Assembly (NCBI RefSeq): GCF_016428855.1
Contig: NZ_JAELTN010000006.1
Coordinates: 62,001 to 126,000 of the forward strand
Direction of reading: 5' to 3'
DNA from: Pedobacter sp. ASV28
GTDB taxonomy: Bacteria; Bacteroidota; Bacteroidia; Sphingobacteriales; Sphingobacteriaceae
Length of the DNA: 64,000 nucleotides
Within the stretch, counting starts at the first letter, position 1. Each line of letters starts with the position of its first letter. The notes beneath the pieces were generated by a model. The model was not told the origin of the DNA. It made no database searches and saw only the letters and a program-made list of their open reading frames with translations. Positions 43,824 to 53,658 of this stretch are shown in pieces. The position numbers were made by a program, and so were the translations under genes.

Positions 43824-44459
43824 TCACGTGCTAGGTTTATCATTTGAATAAATGGGCAGGTTCCAGTGGTAACGCAGGGCTAATAAACGTAATCCGAAGC
43901 ATATAATTAAAGCAATAATGGAAGCCCAATCATTTGATATCCACTTTAAATGATTTCCCAAAACTACAATTGAAGCCCCTATAAGCGCTGCTGATGCGTA
44001 AATCTCTTTTTCAAATATAATGGGAATTCGATTGAGTAAAATATCGCGCAACACCCCACCTCCAACGGCTGTAGTGATGCCCAGAAGAACAGCGACTTCT
44101 GCATTATGACCATAGGCCAAACTTTTTTGAGCACCTGTGACCGCAAATAAAGATAAACCCAAGGCATCAAAAAATAATACTGGATGGTTAAGTCGTTGTA
44201 CAAAAGGATATAAGCCAATAGTCATTCCTGCAGCCATAATTGCTGCAACTAAGTATCGCCAGTTTGATAATCCAGTAGGGGGAATAGCCCCAATGCAGAG
44301 ATCACGGATAATCCCACCACCACAAGCTACCATAAATGCAACAGCACAAATTCCAAACAAATCCAGACCCCGCTGCTTTGCTGCTACCGCTCCGCTGATC
44401 GCAAATACAAAAGTACCTGCCAGATCAAGAAAATAGTAAAGTGAATGTAGTTTATCCAT
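43824..44459 (-). CDS. TRIC-type cation channel family protein (UPF0126/YadS)
   Basis: The 211-residue protein has about seven membrane helices and two internal repeats, each with a glycine-rich start: GTFVFAISGAVAAKQRGLDL and GLSLFAVTGAQKSLAYGHNA. The second halves carry GGGIIRDLCIG and GGGVLRDILL, the TRIC signature. Prokaryotic TRIC proteins are trimeric potassium/cation channels; the E. coli member is YadS. It follows the amidohydrolase gene by 13 bases on the same strand and may be co-transcribed. Confidence 0.9.
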   Translation of the reverse strand: MDKLHSLYYFLDLAGTFVFAISGAVAAKQRGLDLFGICAVAFMVACGGGIIRDLCIGAIPPTGLSNWRYLVAAIMAAGMTIGLYPFVQRLNHPVLFFDALGLSLFAVTGAQKSLAYGHNAEVAVLLGITTAVGGGVLRDILLNRIPIIFEKEIYASAALIGASIVVLGNHLKWISNDWASIIALIICFGLRLLALRYHWNLPIYSNDKPST

Positions 44460-44472
44460 TTTAAGTAATTCC

Positions 44473-45738
44473 TTAATCTAACCAGGCTATTGCAGCTGTC
44501 ATCATAGCCTGCAAACCAGTTTTTAATGTCGGATTTAATACCGGCGCAAATTTAGGAGAGTGATTGCTGGGGATAGAATTTAATAAGTTGTTCTTTTTAG
44601 CTTCCAGATACACCTTAGGTTCAGTTCCTCCTACGAACCAAAAAACATAAGGAACTTTCCAATTCCTACCAAAAACACTAAAATCTTCACTGGCAGAAGC
44701 TGGTTGTGTTTCATATGACCGATCGCCAAACTGAGTACGAAAAGCCTCTGCTACTTTCGCTGTAGCGATCACGTCATTGTCCGTAATTGGATAACTGTCC
44801 AGCATAGTAAATTCAGGATCTCTTGGGGCATTGGAAGCAGCACATTCAGCACAGCAAATACGCTTAACTGCAGAAAGGATATGATCTCTTACGCCGTCAT
44901 TAAAAGTTCTGATGTTCAATTTCAATGTCGCATCATCCGGAATGATATTCTCCTTGGTGCCGGCCTGCAATGCGCCTATGGTGAGTACAGCATTTTCTAT
45001 AGGGGCAACTTCACGGGAAATAATAGTTTGTAGTCGCATGGTGGTAGCAGCAGCCATAATCACAGGGTCAATTGAGGTTTGTGGCTGTGAACCATGTGCA
45101 CCACGCCCAAAAATCTTAACTTTAATGCTGTTCCCCGCCGATAAGATTGCACCACCACGATAGCCAACTGTACCAGACTCACCAACCATGACATGCTGTC
45201 CCAGAATAATATCTGGTTTGGGAAAACGATCCATCAGGCCATCATCTATCATACTTTGTGCACCACGGCCAACTTCTTCCCCGGGTTGAAAAACAACCAT
45301 TAAAGTTCCTTTCCATTGGTCTTTATGCTCCGAAAATAATCTGGAAGCACCCATTAGCCAGGTAACGTGCAGATCATGGCCGCATACATGCGATACACCA
45401 ACCTCTATTCCTTCTTCATCGCGGGCTATTGTTGTACTTGCGTAGGGCAGGCCGGTCGCCTCTGTAACTGGAAGTGCATCCATATCCGCACGAAGCATCA
45501 CCGTAGGCCCTTCTCCATTTTTCATCAAACCTACCACACCAGTTACCCCTATACCCGTAGAAACTTCATATTTATATTTAGTCAAATAATCTGCAGCAAT
45601 TTTAGCCGTATGAAATTCTTGCATTGATAACTCGGGATTGCGATGAATGTCTTTATAAATCTCTTCCAGTTCGAGAAGTAACTGATCAATAAAGCTTTCC
45701 ATTTTATCATTAAAGGTCTTAATTTGAGTATTTTCCAT
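44473..45738 (-). CDS. M20-family amidohydrolase (M20D, N-acyl amino acid type)
   Basis: The 421-residue metallohydrolase has the metal-binding segments SHVCGHDLHVT (about 116-126) and FQPGEEVGRGAQSM (about 150-163), the catalytic glutamate pair, and the dimerisation domain of the M20D family. These enzymes cleave N-acyl amino acids, indole-acetyl-amino acids or similar amides in the cytoplasm. There is no signal peptide. It is encoded between an MFS transporter and a TRIC channel on one strand, consistent with use of an imported amide, but the substrate is unknown. Confidence 0.88.
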   Translation of the reverse strand: MENTQIKTFNDKMESFIDQLLLELEEIYKDIHRNPELSMQEFHTAKIAADYLTKYKYEVSTGIGVTGVVGLMKNGEGPTVMLRADMDALPVTEATGLPYASTTIARDEEGIEVGVSHVCGHDLHVTWLMGASRLFSEHKDQWKGTLMVVFQPGEEVGRGAQSMIDDGLMDRFPKPDIILGQHVMVGESGTVGYRGGAILSAGNSIKVKIFGRGAHGSQPQTSIDPVIMAAATTMRLQTIISREVAPIENAVLTIGALQAGTKENIIPDDATLKLNIRTFNDGVRDHILSAVKRICCAECAASNAPRDPEFTMLDSYPITDNDVIATAKVAEAFRTQFGDRSYETQPASASEDFSVFGRNWKVPYVFWFVGGTEPKVYLEAKKNNLLNSIPSNHSPKFAPVLNPTLKTGLQAMMTAAIAWLD

Positions 45739-45780
45739 AATTTCTAAAGTATTATTGAATATAGATTGGATGCCCTGTAT

Positions 45781-47247
45781 TTATTTAATAGCTGGTTTTA
45801 AATTACGCTTTGGAACGGTTAATACGATTGCTATAATTGCAACTACAACCATAAAAACATTAAATAATAATGCCATCGCAGCAGCATATCTAACATTTAC
45901 ATTATCAGTCCTTCCCATAGCAATTTCTGCCATCGGTGAAATACCTTTCATATGACTAAGTCCATAAAAAATGGCGGCTGAAATGGCCACGCCAAAAGCA
46001 GCTCCCAGAGAGGAGGCCATTTTATATATCCCAGATGCCGTACCTGCTTTATTGTCAGGGATACTACTTAAGGCCGCATCAGTAGAGGGAGTGGCATAAA
46101 ATCCTAGTCCTATCCCAAAAAGGGTGAAACCAATAAATGCCGTAATGATGTATTCTTTAGCCAAAAGAAAGGTAAAGGTGGTCAGTAAAATGCCTAAGCC
46201 AGTGATAAAACAGCCAAGTAACATAGGTTTTCTTGGGCCCAATTTCTGCAATAATTTTTCTCCTATCCTGATAGTACTAAGGATAGCCACTAAGTAACCA
46301 ACCGTAATTAGCCCCGATTGTAAGGATGATAGACCCGCCTGCTCTTGTACAAGTGATAAGGAGACCAGTAGGGTTCCCGCAGCACCATTGAGTAAAAAGT
46401 TAGATAATGTGGCCCCAGAGTACGTTTTGTTATTGAAAAGTGAAAGTTCAACGAAACTGTTTTTACTTCTCGCTTCAATCCTAAAGAAAATAACAGCTGA
46501 AATGATAAAAATAATAACCCCAGTTAATATAGGTGAACTTAACCATCCAAGCTCCGAACCTTGTCCGATCACAATGTTTAATGCCACCATGGCTATGATA
46601 AAAGTGATGAGCCCGGACCAGTCAAAAGCCTTTTTTTCTGTAGCTGCAACTTTACTTTCCGGCGTACCTCGTAATACCAAATAGCTGATAATAGCAACAA
46701 CGATAGATAACACAAAAATCCAACGCCAGCCAATTGTGGAAGCGACGAACCCACCAAATAATGAGCATAAACCAGAGCCACCCCATGAGCCGATAGACCA
46801 AAAACTTAATGCACGTTGTCGTTCTTTACCATCAAAGTACGCTTTCATCAAGGCCAATGTTGCAGGCATAATACAGGCAGCAGATAATCCTTGGAAAATG
46901 CGTCCAACCAATAGAAATGCTGCAGTTCCAGATGGCGATATGACAATTAACAAGGATCCAACAATGTTTAACAATATACCGATATTTGTTATCTTCATTC
47001 TGCCTACTCTGTCTGCTAATCCACCGGCGACCACAATAAATATTCCAGAAAATAGTGCGGTAATACTAACGGCAATACTATTTAGGTTATTACTGATTTT
47101 TAAATCTGCACTCATTGTTGGTGCAATATTCAGTGTGGTTTGAGCGAAGAGCCAGAAAGTGATTACGGCTAAAACAATTCCTAAAATGAGCCTGTCTGTT
47201 CCACGATAATTTGTAATCGCGGCAGATTTTTGTCCGGAATAAGCCAT
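45781..47247 (-). CDS. MFS transporter, DHA2-type (14 helices)
   Basis: The 488-residue transporter starts at the methionine at 47,247 (MAYSGQKSAAITNYRG); the open frame extends 22 codons upstream without family similarity. It has about 14 hydrophobic segments, GGLADRVGRMKI near residue 77 (motif A of the major facilitator superfamily) and RIFQGLSAACIMPATLALMK (about 117-136). This matches the DHA2 drug/proton antiporters (EmrB/QacA type). The substrate cannot be told. It is the promoter-proximal gene of the cluster. Confidence 0.85.
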   Translation of the reverse strand: MAYSGQKSAAITNYRGTDRLILGIVLAVITFWLFAQTTLNIAPTMSADLKISNNLNSIAVSITALFSGIFIVVAGGLADRVGRMKITNIGILLNIVGSLLIVISPSGTAAFLLVGRIFQGLSAACIMPATLALMKAYFDGKERQRALSFWSIGSWGGSGLCSLFGGFVASTIGWRWIFVLSIVVAIISYLVLRGTPESKVAATEKKAFDWSGLITFIIAMVALNIVIGQGSELGWLSSPILTGVIIFIISAVIFFRIEARSKNSFVELSLFNNKTYSGATLSNFLLNGAAGTLLVSLSLVQEQAGLSSLQSGLITVGYLVAILSTIRIGEKLLQKLGPRKPMLLGCFITGLGILLTTFTFLLAKEYIITAFIGFTLFGIGLGFYATPSTDAALSSIPDNKAGTASGIYKMASSLGAAFGVAISAAIFYGLSHMKGISPMAEIAMGRTDNVNVRYAAAMALLFNVFMVVVAIIAIVLTVPKRNLKPAIK

Positions 47248-47403
47248 ATTGGTATTATTTAGTTCTAGAGGAACTCTATGATAAAACAACAATAAAAATA
47301 AACTATAATTCATTAATGAACAATTAAACCATATAATAGTTTTAAAATTTAAACCACAATGAAATGCCTAAGAAACGGTTCGAAAATTGTACAGGCAGGT
47401 CAA

Positions 47404-47478
47404 CTTCAGAGGACAAATCAAATTTACTTTTGGTTTGTTTTTTTTATTTTCCTCTAAAATCTTGTTGATCAAGTATAT
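47404..47478 (+). repeat. Direct repeat, copy 2 (tRNA-downstream sequence)
   Basis: It is identical to 43,420-43,455 for 36 bases and degenerate afterwards. The adjacent tRNA-Pro bases present at copy 1 are missing here, and the terminator stem is weaker (TTTGTT in place of TTTGTCC). Confidence 0.85.
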
Positions 47479-47645
47479 TATGGAATTCTGTATTGTGCCT
47501 AGAGATTTGAATAACATAACCATCAAATTAGAAATTATTAAATCTGTTTTGGAAGCATATAATGCCAAATTAGGTTTCAATGAAGAACCCATTAATTGAT
47601 ATCCAAAAACGGCCATTTCTTAACACAGAATTAATGTACTTAAGT

Positions 47646-47653
47646 TAGCTTTG
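47646..47653 (+). promoter_or_regulatory. -7 box of the sigma-factor gene
   Basis: TAGCTTTG fits TAnnTTTG exactly and ends 7 bases before the ATG at 47,660. Transcription would begin at or next to the start codon, so the mRNA may be leaderless. The -33 box is poor. Confidence 0.5.
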
Positions 47654-47659
47654 CTACAA

Positions 47660-48277
47660 ATGAAAGAAATTGCAGATAGTGAACTGCTCGAACTGACTAA
47701 GCAATCAAGCTATCCGGCATTTAATGAACTTTACCAGCGCTATTGGAAATATATCTATACCATCGCCTTTAAGAAACTTGGAGATAAGGACGATGCTGCC
47801 GATCTGACGCAAAATGTTTTTATGGAGTTTTATCATAAAAGGGAAGGATTGGTCATCAATATCCCAGTCAAAAACTATTTGCGTACGGCAATCCTGTTCA
47901 AGCTTTCCAACTACTTTCGTGCCAAGGGCTTTCAAGAAAAACACTACCTGAATTTCAGGCAGTTTTTTCAGCAGTCCCAAAATTCTGATAGCTCATTTGA
48001 TATACTGACCACAAGGGAAAACGAATTGGAATTTGAAGAAATGGTTGAACTGATCTACAGAACAATAGACGAAATGCCAGAGAAGATGAAGGAAATTTTT
48101 CTGATGAGCCGCAGTGAACAACATTCCATTGCAGACATTGCCGAAAAACTGGGATTGTCTCCGCAAACTATCAAAAATCAGATCAGTAAAGCTTTTGTCC
48201 GTATCAGGGAGGCTGCTGCAAAAACCAATTTAACTGCTAGTCAGGTAGTGATTTTGATTTGGTTAACACAGCCTTAA
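47660..48277 (+). CDS. ECF-type sigma factor (FecI-like)
   Basis: The 205-residue protein starts at the ATG at 47,660 (MKEIADSELLELTK); an upstream TTG is not used. Region 2 is YIYTIAFKKLGDKDDAADLT (about 33-52) followed by QNVFMEFYHKR. Region 4 contains SIADIAEKLGLSPQTIKNQI (about 155-174), a helix-turn-helix for -35 recognition. Bacteroidota members of this type sit before FecR and a TonB receptor and are released when the receptor binds its ligand. FecR follows after 57 bases. Confidence 0.92.
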   Translation: MKEIADSELLELTKQSSYPAFNELYQRYWKYIYTIAFKKLGDKDDAADLTQNVFMEFYHKREGLVINIPVKNYLRTAILFKLSNYFRAKGFQEKHYLNFRQFFQQSQNSDSSFDILTTRENELEFEEMVELIYRTIDEMPEKMKEIFLMSRSEQHSIADIAEKLGLSPQTIKNQISKAFVRIREAAAKTNLTASQVVILIWLTQP

Positions 48278-48334
48278 TAAAAAGTTAACAATTTTTTTGT
48301 GGTACTTTTTCAGATCTGTGTTTAATAGTTATGA

Positions 48335-49291
48335 ATGCAGAACAGAAAAAAACTCACAGCCTCGTTTAGACGGCTGTTCCGTAAAAACACAGACTATCGG
48401 GAAAAACAACTCTTTGCCCGCTGGTTTATCAGTCTCGATCTTTCTGAGGGACAGATATTTGATGACGAGCAGGAAGAACTGAAAATAAAAAATAAAATTG
48501 AACAGAATTTACATGCCTATTTTTTTCAGGTACGACACAAGACACTCTTAAGGAAGTGGTATTCTTGGAGGCCAATGGCAGCGGCGGCCGCTGTACTGGT
48601 CATGGTAGTCGGTACGATATGGTTAAGTACACCCAAGAAACATGCAAAGCTCCTTTTTGGAAAAACCATTACCCGGGCTGGTGAGCGAAAGATTATTACG
48701 CTTTCCGATGGTTCTGTTGTTACCCTTAACAATGATAGCCAACTTAAATATCCCCAAATATTTAGTGATACACTCCGCGAGGTCTATCTGGAGGGAGAAG
48801 CATTTTTTGAGGTCTCCAAAAATAGGCAGAAACCTTTTGTGGTAAAGACTGGAAAACTGAACATCAGGGTATTGGGCACGTCATTTAACGTAAAGCACTA
48901 TAGTGCCGATAAGGTTATGAATGTGGTAGTGGCTACTGGAAGCGTCGGCGTAAATGTAAGGGGAAGCAAGAGGGGATGGTTATTAAGTTCTGGAAGTCAA
49001 CTATTGTACGATAAATTGACAGCGGACGCATACCAAAATCTAGTGGATCCGGCTGACTATACCGGATGGAAGAGGAACGAGCTGATCTTTAAGGACGAAA
49101 GGCTAGAAGATATCTGTAAGCGCTTGGAAAGATGGTACGACATAAAGATAAACATACATGCCGTGAAACTGAAAAATAGACGCATTAGCCTGAAGCAACA
49201 CAACGAAAGTCCCGGCACCGTACTCAAGATGTTAGCCATTGTGGGAGACTTCCGGTACAAAATAAATGGCAGAATAGTTGAAATCTGGTAG
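48335..49291 (+). CDS. FecR-family anti-sigma factor
   Basis: The 318-residue protein has a cytoplasmic N-terminal anti-sigma domain (1-86), one membrane helix (about 88-104) and a periplasmic FecR domain with LSDGSVVTLNNDSQLKYP (about 130-147) and ILGTSFNVKHY, then a DUF4974-like C-terminal domain (LEDICKRLERWYDIKINI). It transmits the ligand signal from the STN domain of the neighbouring receptor to the sigma factor. Confidence 0.93.
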   Translation: MQNRKKLTASFRRLFRKNTDYREKQLFARWFISLDLSEGQIFDDEQEELKIKNKIEQNLHAYFFQVRHKTLLRKWYSWRPMAAAAAVLVMVVGTIWLSTPKKHAKLLFGKTITRAGERKIITLSDGSVVTLNNDSQLKYPQIFSDTLREVYLEGEAFFEVSKNRQKPFVVKTGKLNIRVLGTSFNVKHYSADKVMNVVVATGSVGVNVRGSKRGWLLSSGSQLLYDKLTADAYQNLVDPADYTGWKRNELIFKDERLEDICKRLERWYDIKINIHAVKLKNRRISLKQHNESPGTVLKMLAIVGDFRYKINGRIVEIW

Positions 49292-49445
49292 GCCGCCGAT
49301 ACCAATTCAAGAAATTAAAAAGAAAGGAAAAACTATGGAATAGACAATTTCAGCAAGCTAAAAAGAGCGGAAGAATCTCACCTCTCCCGCCCAAAAGCTT
49401 TTATAATCATTAAGCTACTAACAAAATAATCATTTAAAAAAAGCC

Positions 49446-52400
49446 ATGTACAATTCTACAAAAAGAAGTGCAATTAAACTACTATATTTTATGACGAGAT
49501 TAACTTTTCTGATTGCCATCGTTACCCTGACCTTTTCGGGCGTAATCTTGGCATCGGATGTCAAATCTCAAAGCCTAAAGGACGTTAAGGTAAGCCTTGG
49601 CGCCAAGCCCAATACCCTACGAGAACTGTTCCGAGCATTGGAAGAGAAATCTGGGTTCAGTTTTACTTACGCACAGGAGATTGGAGATATGTCGGGGATA
49701 CATATCGAAGATAGTACCTATACGCTCTACGATATCCTGAAGTCGATTTCAATACAAAAGCACTTACGCTTTATTCAGGAAAACTTCCTGATTGCAGTAA
49801 TAGCTGTACCGATACCCCAGCAGCCCGGCCGCATTTCAGGAAAAATTATAGATGATCGGGGCGAGATATTACCTGGAGCCTCCATCAAAATAATAGAAAC
49901 CGGACAGTTTATACAGGCCAGCGTAGATGGGACCTATCAATTTAGCATCAAGCCTGGTACCTACACTTTGGAAGTGAGCTACATTTCCTTCCAAACAAAA
50001 CGAATCACCGAAGTTATTGTAAAGGAAGGAAAAATGACCCCGCTAGATGTCATCATACAGCCTGCGGCCAATGCCTTGCAACAAGTTATAGTTACTGGAA
50101 GTTTTAAAAAGGAGAGTATAGCCGGCCTGTACGCACAACAACAAAACAGAATCGCACTTTCTGATGGGATCAGTGCCGAACAGATTGGTGCCACACCAGA
50201 TAAACATCTTGGAGAGACATTAAAGCGTATTACCGGGGTAAGTACCACAGATAATCGGAAAGTAGTGGTCAGGGGTATTGCCGAACGGTATAATGTTTCG
50301 GTTCTAAATGGAAGTACCTTGCCCAGTACCAATGTTCAGGAGCGTGACTTTGAATTCAACCTTATTCCCACAAGTTTGGTAGAAAATGTAGTGGTAGCCA
50401 AATCCATCACTGCCGATATGCCTTATGGCTTCGCTGGTGGTCTGGTTCAGATCACTACCAAATCGGTGCCTAATCAAAATTTTCTATCTATTAGTGCGGG
50501 AACATCCTTCAACTCTCAGACTACAGGTAGGGACTTTATGGGTTACGGAAGAGGTAAATATGATTACCTGGGCTTTGATGATGGGGGAAGAGATCATTTT
50601 CCGGAGGGCCTGGTTGACCTCGGGGGGTATGACCCAAGGATCTCAGATGCCCAGAACAAATTCAAGGCGGCACAAGTTGCCGAGCAGAATAAAAGAATTG
50701 GCGGAACAGAAAGATTAGGTACCAGAATATATCAGGCGATGCCTTCACAGCACTACCAGTTTAGCTTGGGCAGGACCTATGCTTTAGACACCAGCGATAG
50801 AAGTAAGATTGGATTCGTAGGATCGGTGAGCTACCGTAATACGCAGTCTAATGACAATATTGCGAGTATGCGCAGGGGGGATTGGAGCAGGCAACCGGTC
50901 AAAGCGGACGACCTTACCGACATAAATACGGGGAACATTTACGGTTTTAACACTACATTAGGGGTTTTGCTAAATGGTGGATTTAAATCGGCCAATCACC
51001 AGGTAGATACCTATAATCTATACACCCGTATTTTCGACAACAGGTTTTCCAGGATTACGGGTTGGAGCGACGAAAACCCTAAAAATGATCTCGAGCAGAA
51101 ATTTCCAGGAACATCAGAAGATGATCGTCCTAAATTTACTGACCTCTTGCAGAATAAGTTAAGTGGTGCACATCGGTTCGGTAGTCTTAAACTGGAGTGG
51201 AGTATGGCAAGAACTGCACTACAATCTTTCGAAAAAGATGCGGTGGCCGCTGCGCTCAACGCCCGTGAAATCGTCAATAAGGCACCGCTATACTTTTACC
51301 AGCCAAACAGCTCATCAGATCCAGGTTTTGGTGTGGTGCATCGAGACCAATACGTCTACAATGAAAAAAACTATGATGCCGTTGTCACGGGATCTTATAA
51401 CTTTAGGATTGGCACCACTGCTCATACTTTTAAAACAGGGATCAATTACCTGAAAAAAGATGCGACCTACCATTGGGGGATACTGCCCATTAGTGTGGGG
51501 ACCAATTCGACCATACCGTTTGCCCAAATCCCCATCCAGGAATGGGGCAACTACATGACCATGCAGGGAAAGGATAGTAATATTTTCTATTTTCCTGCCA
51601 GCTATTCCCTGAATTCATTTGCGGCAAAAAGTACCAGCAAAGGCGGATTTGTGATGATGGACCACAAGGTGTTTTCAAAGCTTAGGATTGTTTATGGTCT
51701 AAGGGCCGATTACTTTAAGTTGGATACCGTGAAGAATTCGGCCAGTCTTCTGACTGATAAAAACAGTAGGCTTACCTTTGAGGAAAAAAAGGATTGGTAT
51801 TTCCTGCCTTCGGCAAATATTACCTACAGCCCTGTTAAAGAACTCAATTTAAGGGCGTCCTATGCAAAGTCTGCAGTTAGACCAGGGTTAATGGAAAATT
51901 CAAGGTTCTCTCGTTTCGATCCTAGTTATGGATCACAGGTAAAGAGTAGCGGCGTTTCTAGTACGATCATTGATAATTATGATGTAAAGGTAGAGCTGTT
52001 TCCCGGAGCTGGCGAACTTTTATCGGCAGGTTATTTTTATAAGTATTTCGACAAGCCTGCAGAGTTCTATAGGTTGGATAGGGAAAATAATGGCAGGGGC
52101 TACATCAACATCACCAATTCAGATTGGGCAAAGGTAAAGGGATGGGAGTTTGAGTTGCGCAAGAGCCTAGGTTTTGTTTCGGATAAAGTCCCATTTATGG
52201 CCAATGTTTTCCTCAGTGGTAATCTTACCCTACAGCAATCGACCGTAAGAGCTAGGGAACTACAGTCAAAGACTTTGCCAGACAAAACAGACTCCCTATA
52301 TTATACTTATTCCAAATATCCCCGGGCACTTTATGGACAGGTACCATTGCTTTATAACGTTGGCATACAATATGCGGGCAAGAAACTTGGACTAAACTTT

Positions 52401-52787
52401 ACATTCAACCATGCGGGGTATAAAACTTTCATTACCGCAATTGATCCCAATTTTGTTGAATACGAGAGACCAAGGTCACAGTTCGATGCGCAGATCAGTT
52501 ATAAATTTTTCAAGGGAAAAATGGAAACAAAACTGAACATGAGCAACCTACTAGATGCCCCATTTAGGCACTTTGTAAATGATCATACTACCTATGAGCA
52601 GAAGCCAGGTACAGAAGGGGGCTTAGATCTGGAATGGCATGACAAATATGCCTATAAATATGGTTTCTCAGAGAAATTTGAGGAAGGTTATATAGATACT
52701 AAAACCAATAGACGGGTTGGAGACAGGCAAACTTCTACCCGCTATGTAGGCCGCACCTTCAGTTTATCCTTTACCTACAACTTTTAA
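49446..52787 (+). CDS. TonB-dependent receptor with N-terminal STN signalling domain
   Basis: The 1,113-residue protein has a signal peptide/helix (about 10-35), an STN domain (about 45-120) for interaction with FecR, a carboxypeptidase-regulatory-like domain (about 128-205, GKIIDDRGEILPGASIKII), a plug (about 215-350) with VVVRGIAERYN and PYGFAGGLVQITTKS, and a beta-barrel to the end (FSLSFTYNF). The plug is not of the SusC type and no SusD gene follows, so it is an STN transducer for an unknown ligand. The FecI, FecR and receptor order supports self-regulated expression. Confidence 0.92.
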   Translation: MYNSTKRSAIKLLYFMTRLTFLIAIVTLTFSGVILASDVKSQSLKDVKVSLGAKPNTLRELFRALEEKSGFSFTYAQEIGDMSGIHIEDSTYTLYDILKSISIQKHLRFIQENFLIAVIAVPIPQQPGRISGKIIDDRGEILPGASIKIIETGQFIQASVDGTYQFSIKPGTYTLEVSYISFQTKRITEVIVKEGKMTPLDVIIQPAANALQQVIVTGSFKKESIAGLYAQQQNRIALSDGISAEQIGATPDKHLGETLKRITGVSTTDNRKVVVRGIAERYNVSVLNGSTLPSTNVQERDFEFNLIPTSLVENVVVAKSITADMPYGFAGGLVQITTKSVPNQNFLSISAGTSFNSQTTGRDFMGYGRGKYDYLGFDDGGRDHFPEGLVDLGGYDPRISDAQNKFKAAQVAEQNKRIGGTERLGTRIYQAMPSQHYQFSLGRTYALDTSDRSKIGFVGSVSYRNTQSNDNIASMRRGDWSRQPVKADDLTDINTGNIYGFNTTLGVLLNGGFKSANHQVDTYNLYTRIFDNRFSRITGWSDENPKNDLEQKFPGTSEDDRPKFTDLLQNKLSGAHRFGSLKLEWSMARTALQSFEKDAVAAALNAREIVNKAPLYFYQPNSSSDPGFGVVHRDQYVYNEKNYDAVVTGSYNFRIGTTAHTFKTGINYLKKDATYHWGILPISVGTNSTIPFAQIPIQEWGNYMTMQGKDSNIFYFPASYSLNSFAAKSTSKGGFVMMDHKVFSKLRIVYGLRADYFKLDTVKNSASLLTDKNSRLTFEEKKDWYFLPSANITYSPVKELNLRASYAKSAVRPGLMENSRFSRFDPSYGSQVKSSGVSSTIIDNYDVKVELFPGAGELLSAGYFYKYFDKPAEFYRLDRENNGRGYINITNSDWAKVKGWEFELRKSLGFVSDKVPFMANVFLSGNLTLQQSTVRARELQSKTLPDKTDSLYYTYSKYPRALYGQVPLLYNVGIQYAGKKLGLNFTFNHAGYKTFITAIDPNFVEYERPRSQFDAQISYKFFKGKMETKLNMSNLLDAPFRHFVNDHTTYEQKPGTEGGLDLEWHDKYAYKYGFSEKFEEGYIDTKTNRRVGDRQTSTRYVGRTFSLSFTYNF

Positions 52788-52797
52788 TCTAATCATC

Positions 52798-53610
52798 ATG
52801 AAAATAAATCACAAACATTATATCATCACCATGATTGCAGTACTGTTTTTAGGCAGCTGTAAAAAGGAAGGTGAATTTTTGACCAGGCCCATCAAAGCAA
52901 TCAGACCCTTTAATATGACCGGTTATGCAATCGGAGATGCCCTAGAGCTATATTTTGATGATGTCAAGATCCGCGACTATTATGGCAAGATATCACTTGG
53001 GACAGTAAGTCCGCAACTGGCTTTTGAGAACGATGTAACAATTATGCAGTTGAGGAAAAAGAGCACAGGTGAAGTCGTTTACGAACAAAAATTCAACATC
53101 GCTGATGCAAAAAATGAAGTGCCCAAATTTTATTTCAATGGTACCAGTATTGCAAAAAGCTACACATATCCAAAACCCCAGGGAAAGGATTACCTTGTGA
53201 ACTTCTACTTTGATGGGCCAAAAGATTTGGGGCCGGTTGATGTACAGATGGAAGTGCTGGAGTATTATTATGATAACAATAATAATCTGGTAGTGGTAAA
53301 CATTACAGGTTTCCCCATTGCAACTGAAATAGCTATTGGCAAATGGAGTGAATATTTTAAAATCCAGCCGCCACCTGTCATGTTACCAACACAGCCTGGT
53401 ACTGATTTTTATCCGCTGATTACCCTTAAAAGCTCCAAGACAAAAAAATACCTGCTCAGTGGTGATGTCGTTGAAAATGCGCTACAGATTGAACTGCCAG
53501 ACCAATGGACTTCATCGGGTAAAACGCAGAGTATCCATATTCAGACCAAAATTGCGGATAACAAAGCCTTGTATTTTGAGCTTAACGATTTGGTACAGGT
53601 GTTCCCATAA
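52798..53610 (+). CDS. Surface lipoprotein paired with the TonB receptor
   Basis: The 270-residue protein has a signal peptide with lipobox FLGSCKKEG (cysteine at about residue 21), followed by a beta-rich domain of unknown type. It is much shorter than SusD (about 500 residues) and lacks the TPR fold, so it is not SusD. It starts 10 bases after the receptor and is probably its outer-membrane partner. The ligand is unknown. Confidence 0.75.
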   Translation: MKINHKHYIITMIAVLFLGSCKKEGEFLTRPIKAIRPFNMTGYAIGDALELYFDDVKIRDYYGKISLGTVSPQLAFENDVTIMQLRKKSTGEVVYEQKFNIADAKNEVPKFYFNGTSIAKSYTYPKPQGKDYLVNFYFDGPKDLGPVDVQMEVLEYYYDNNNNLVVVNITGFPIATEIAIGKWSEYFKIQPPPVMLPTQPGTDFYPLITLKSSKTKKYLLSGDVVENALQIELPDQWTSSGKTQSIHIQTKIADNKALYFELNDLVQVFP

Positions 53611-53630
53611 ATGACCCGTGAAGGTTAACT

Positions 53631-53658
53631 AAGCCTCGGATGTATACGTTCGAGGCTT
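53631..53658. terminator. Hairpin after the receptor-lipoprotein genes
   Basis: Stem AAGCCTCG and CGAGGCTT with a 12-base loop, 21 bases after the lipoprotein stop. The T-tract is poor, so termination activity is uncertain. Confidence 0.45.

Larger units (their letters stand above)
47248..47659. other. Intergenic region with the second direct-repeat copy
   Basis: In 412 bases between the divergent MFS and sigma-factor genes there is the repeat copy 2 (47,404-47,478), a weak 39-codon plus-strand frame (47,480-47,599, starting MEFCIVPRDLNN), and the sigma-factor promoter (47,646-47,653). No other gene is supported. Confidence 0.5.

Noticed and set aside
52798..53610. SusD identity for the lipoprotein after the TonB receptor
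   Set aside because: It is about half the SusD length and has no TPR-type helical pattern.
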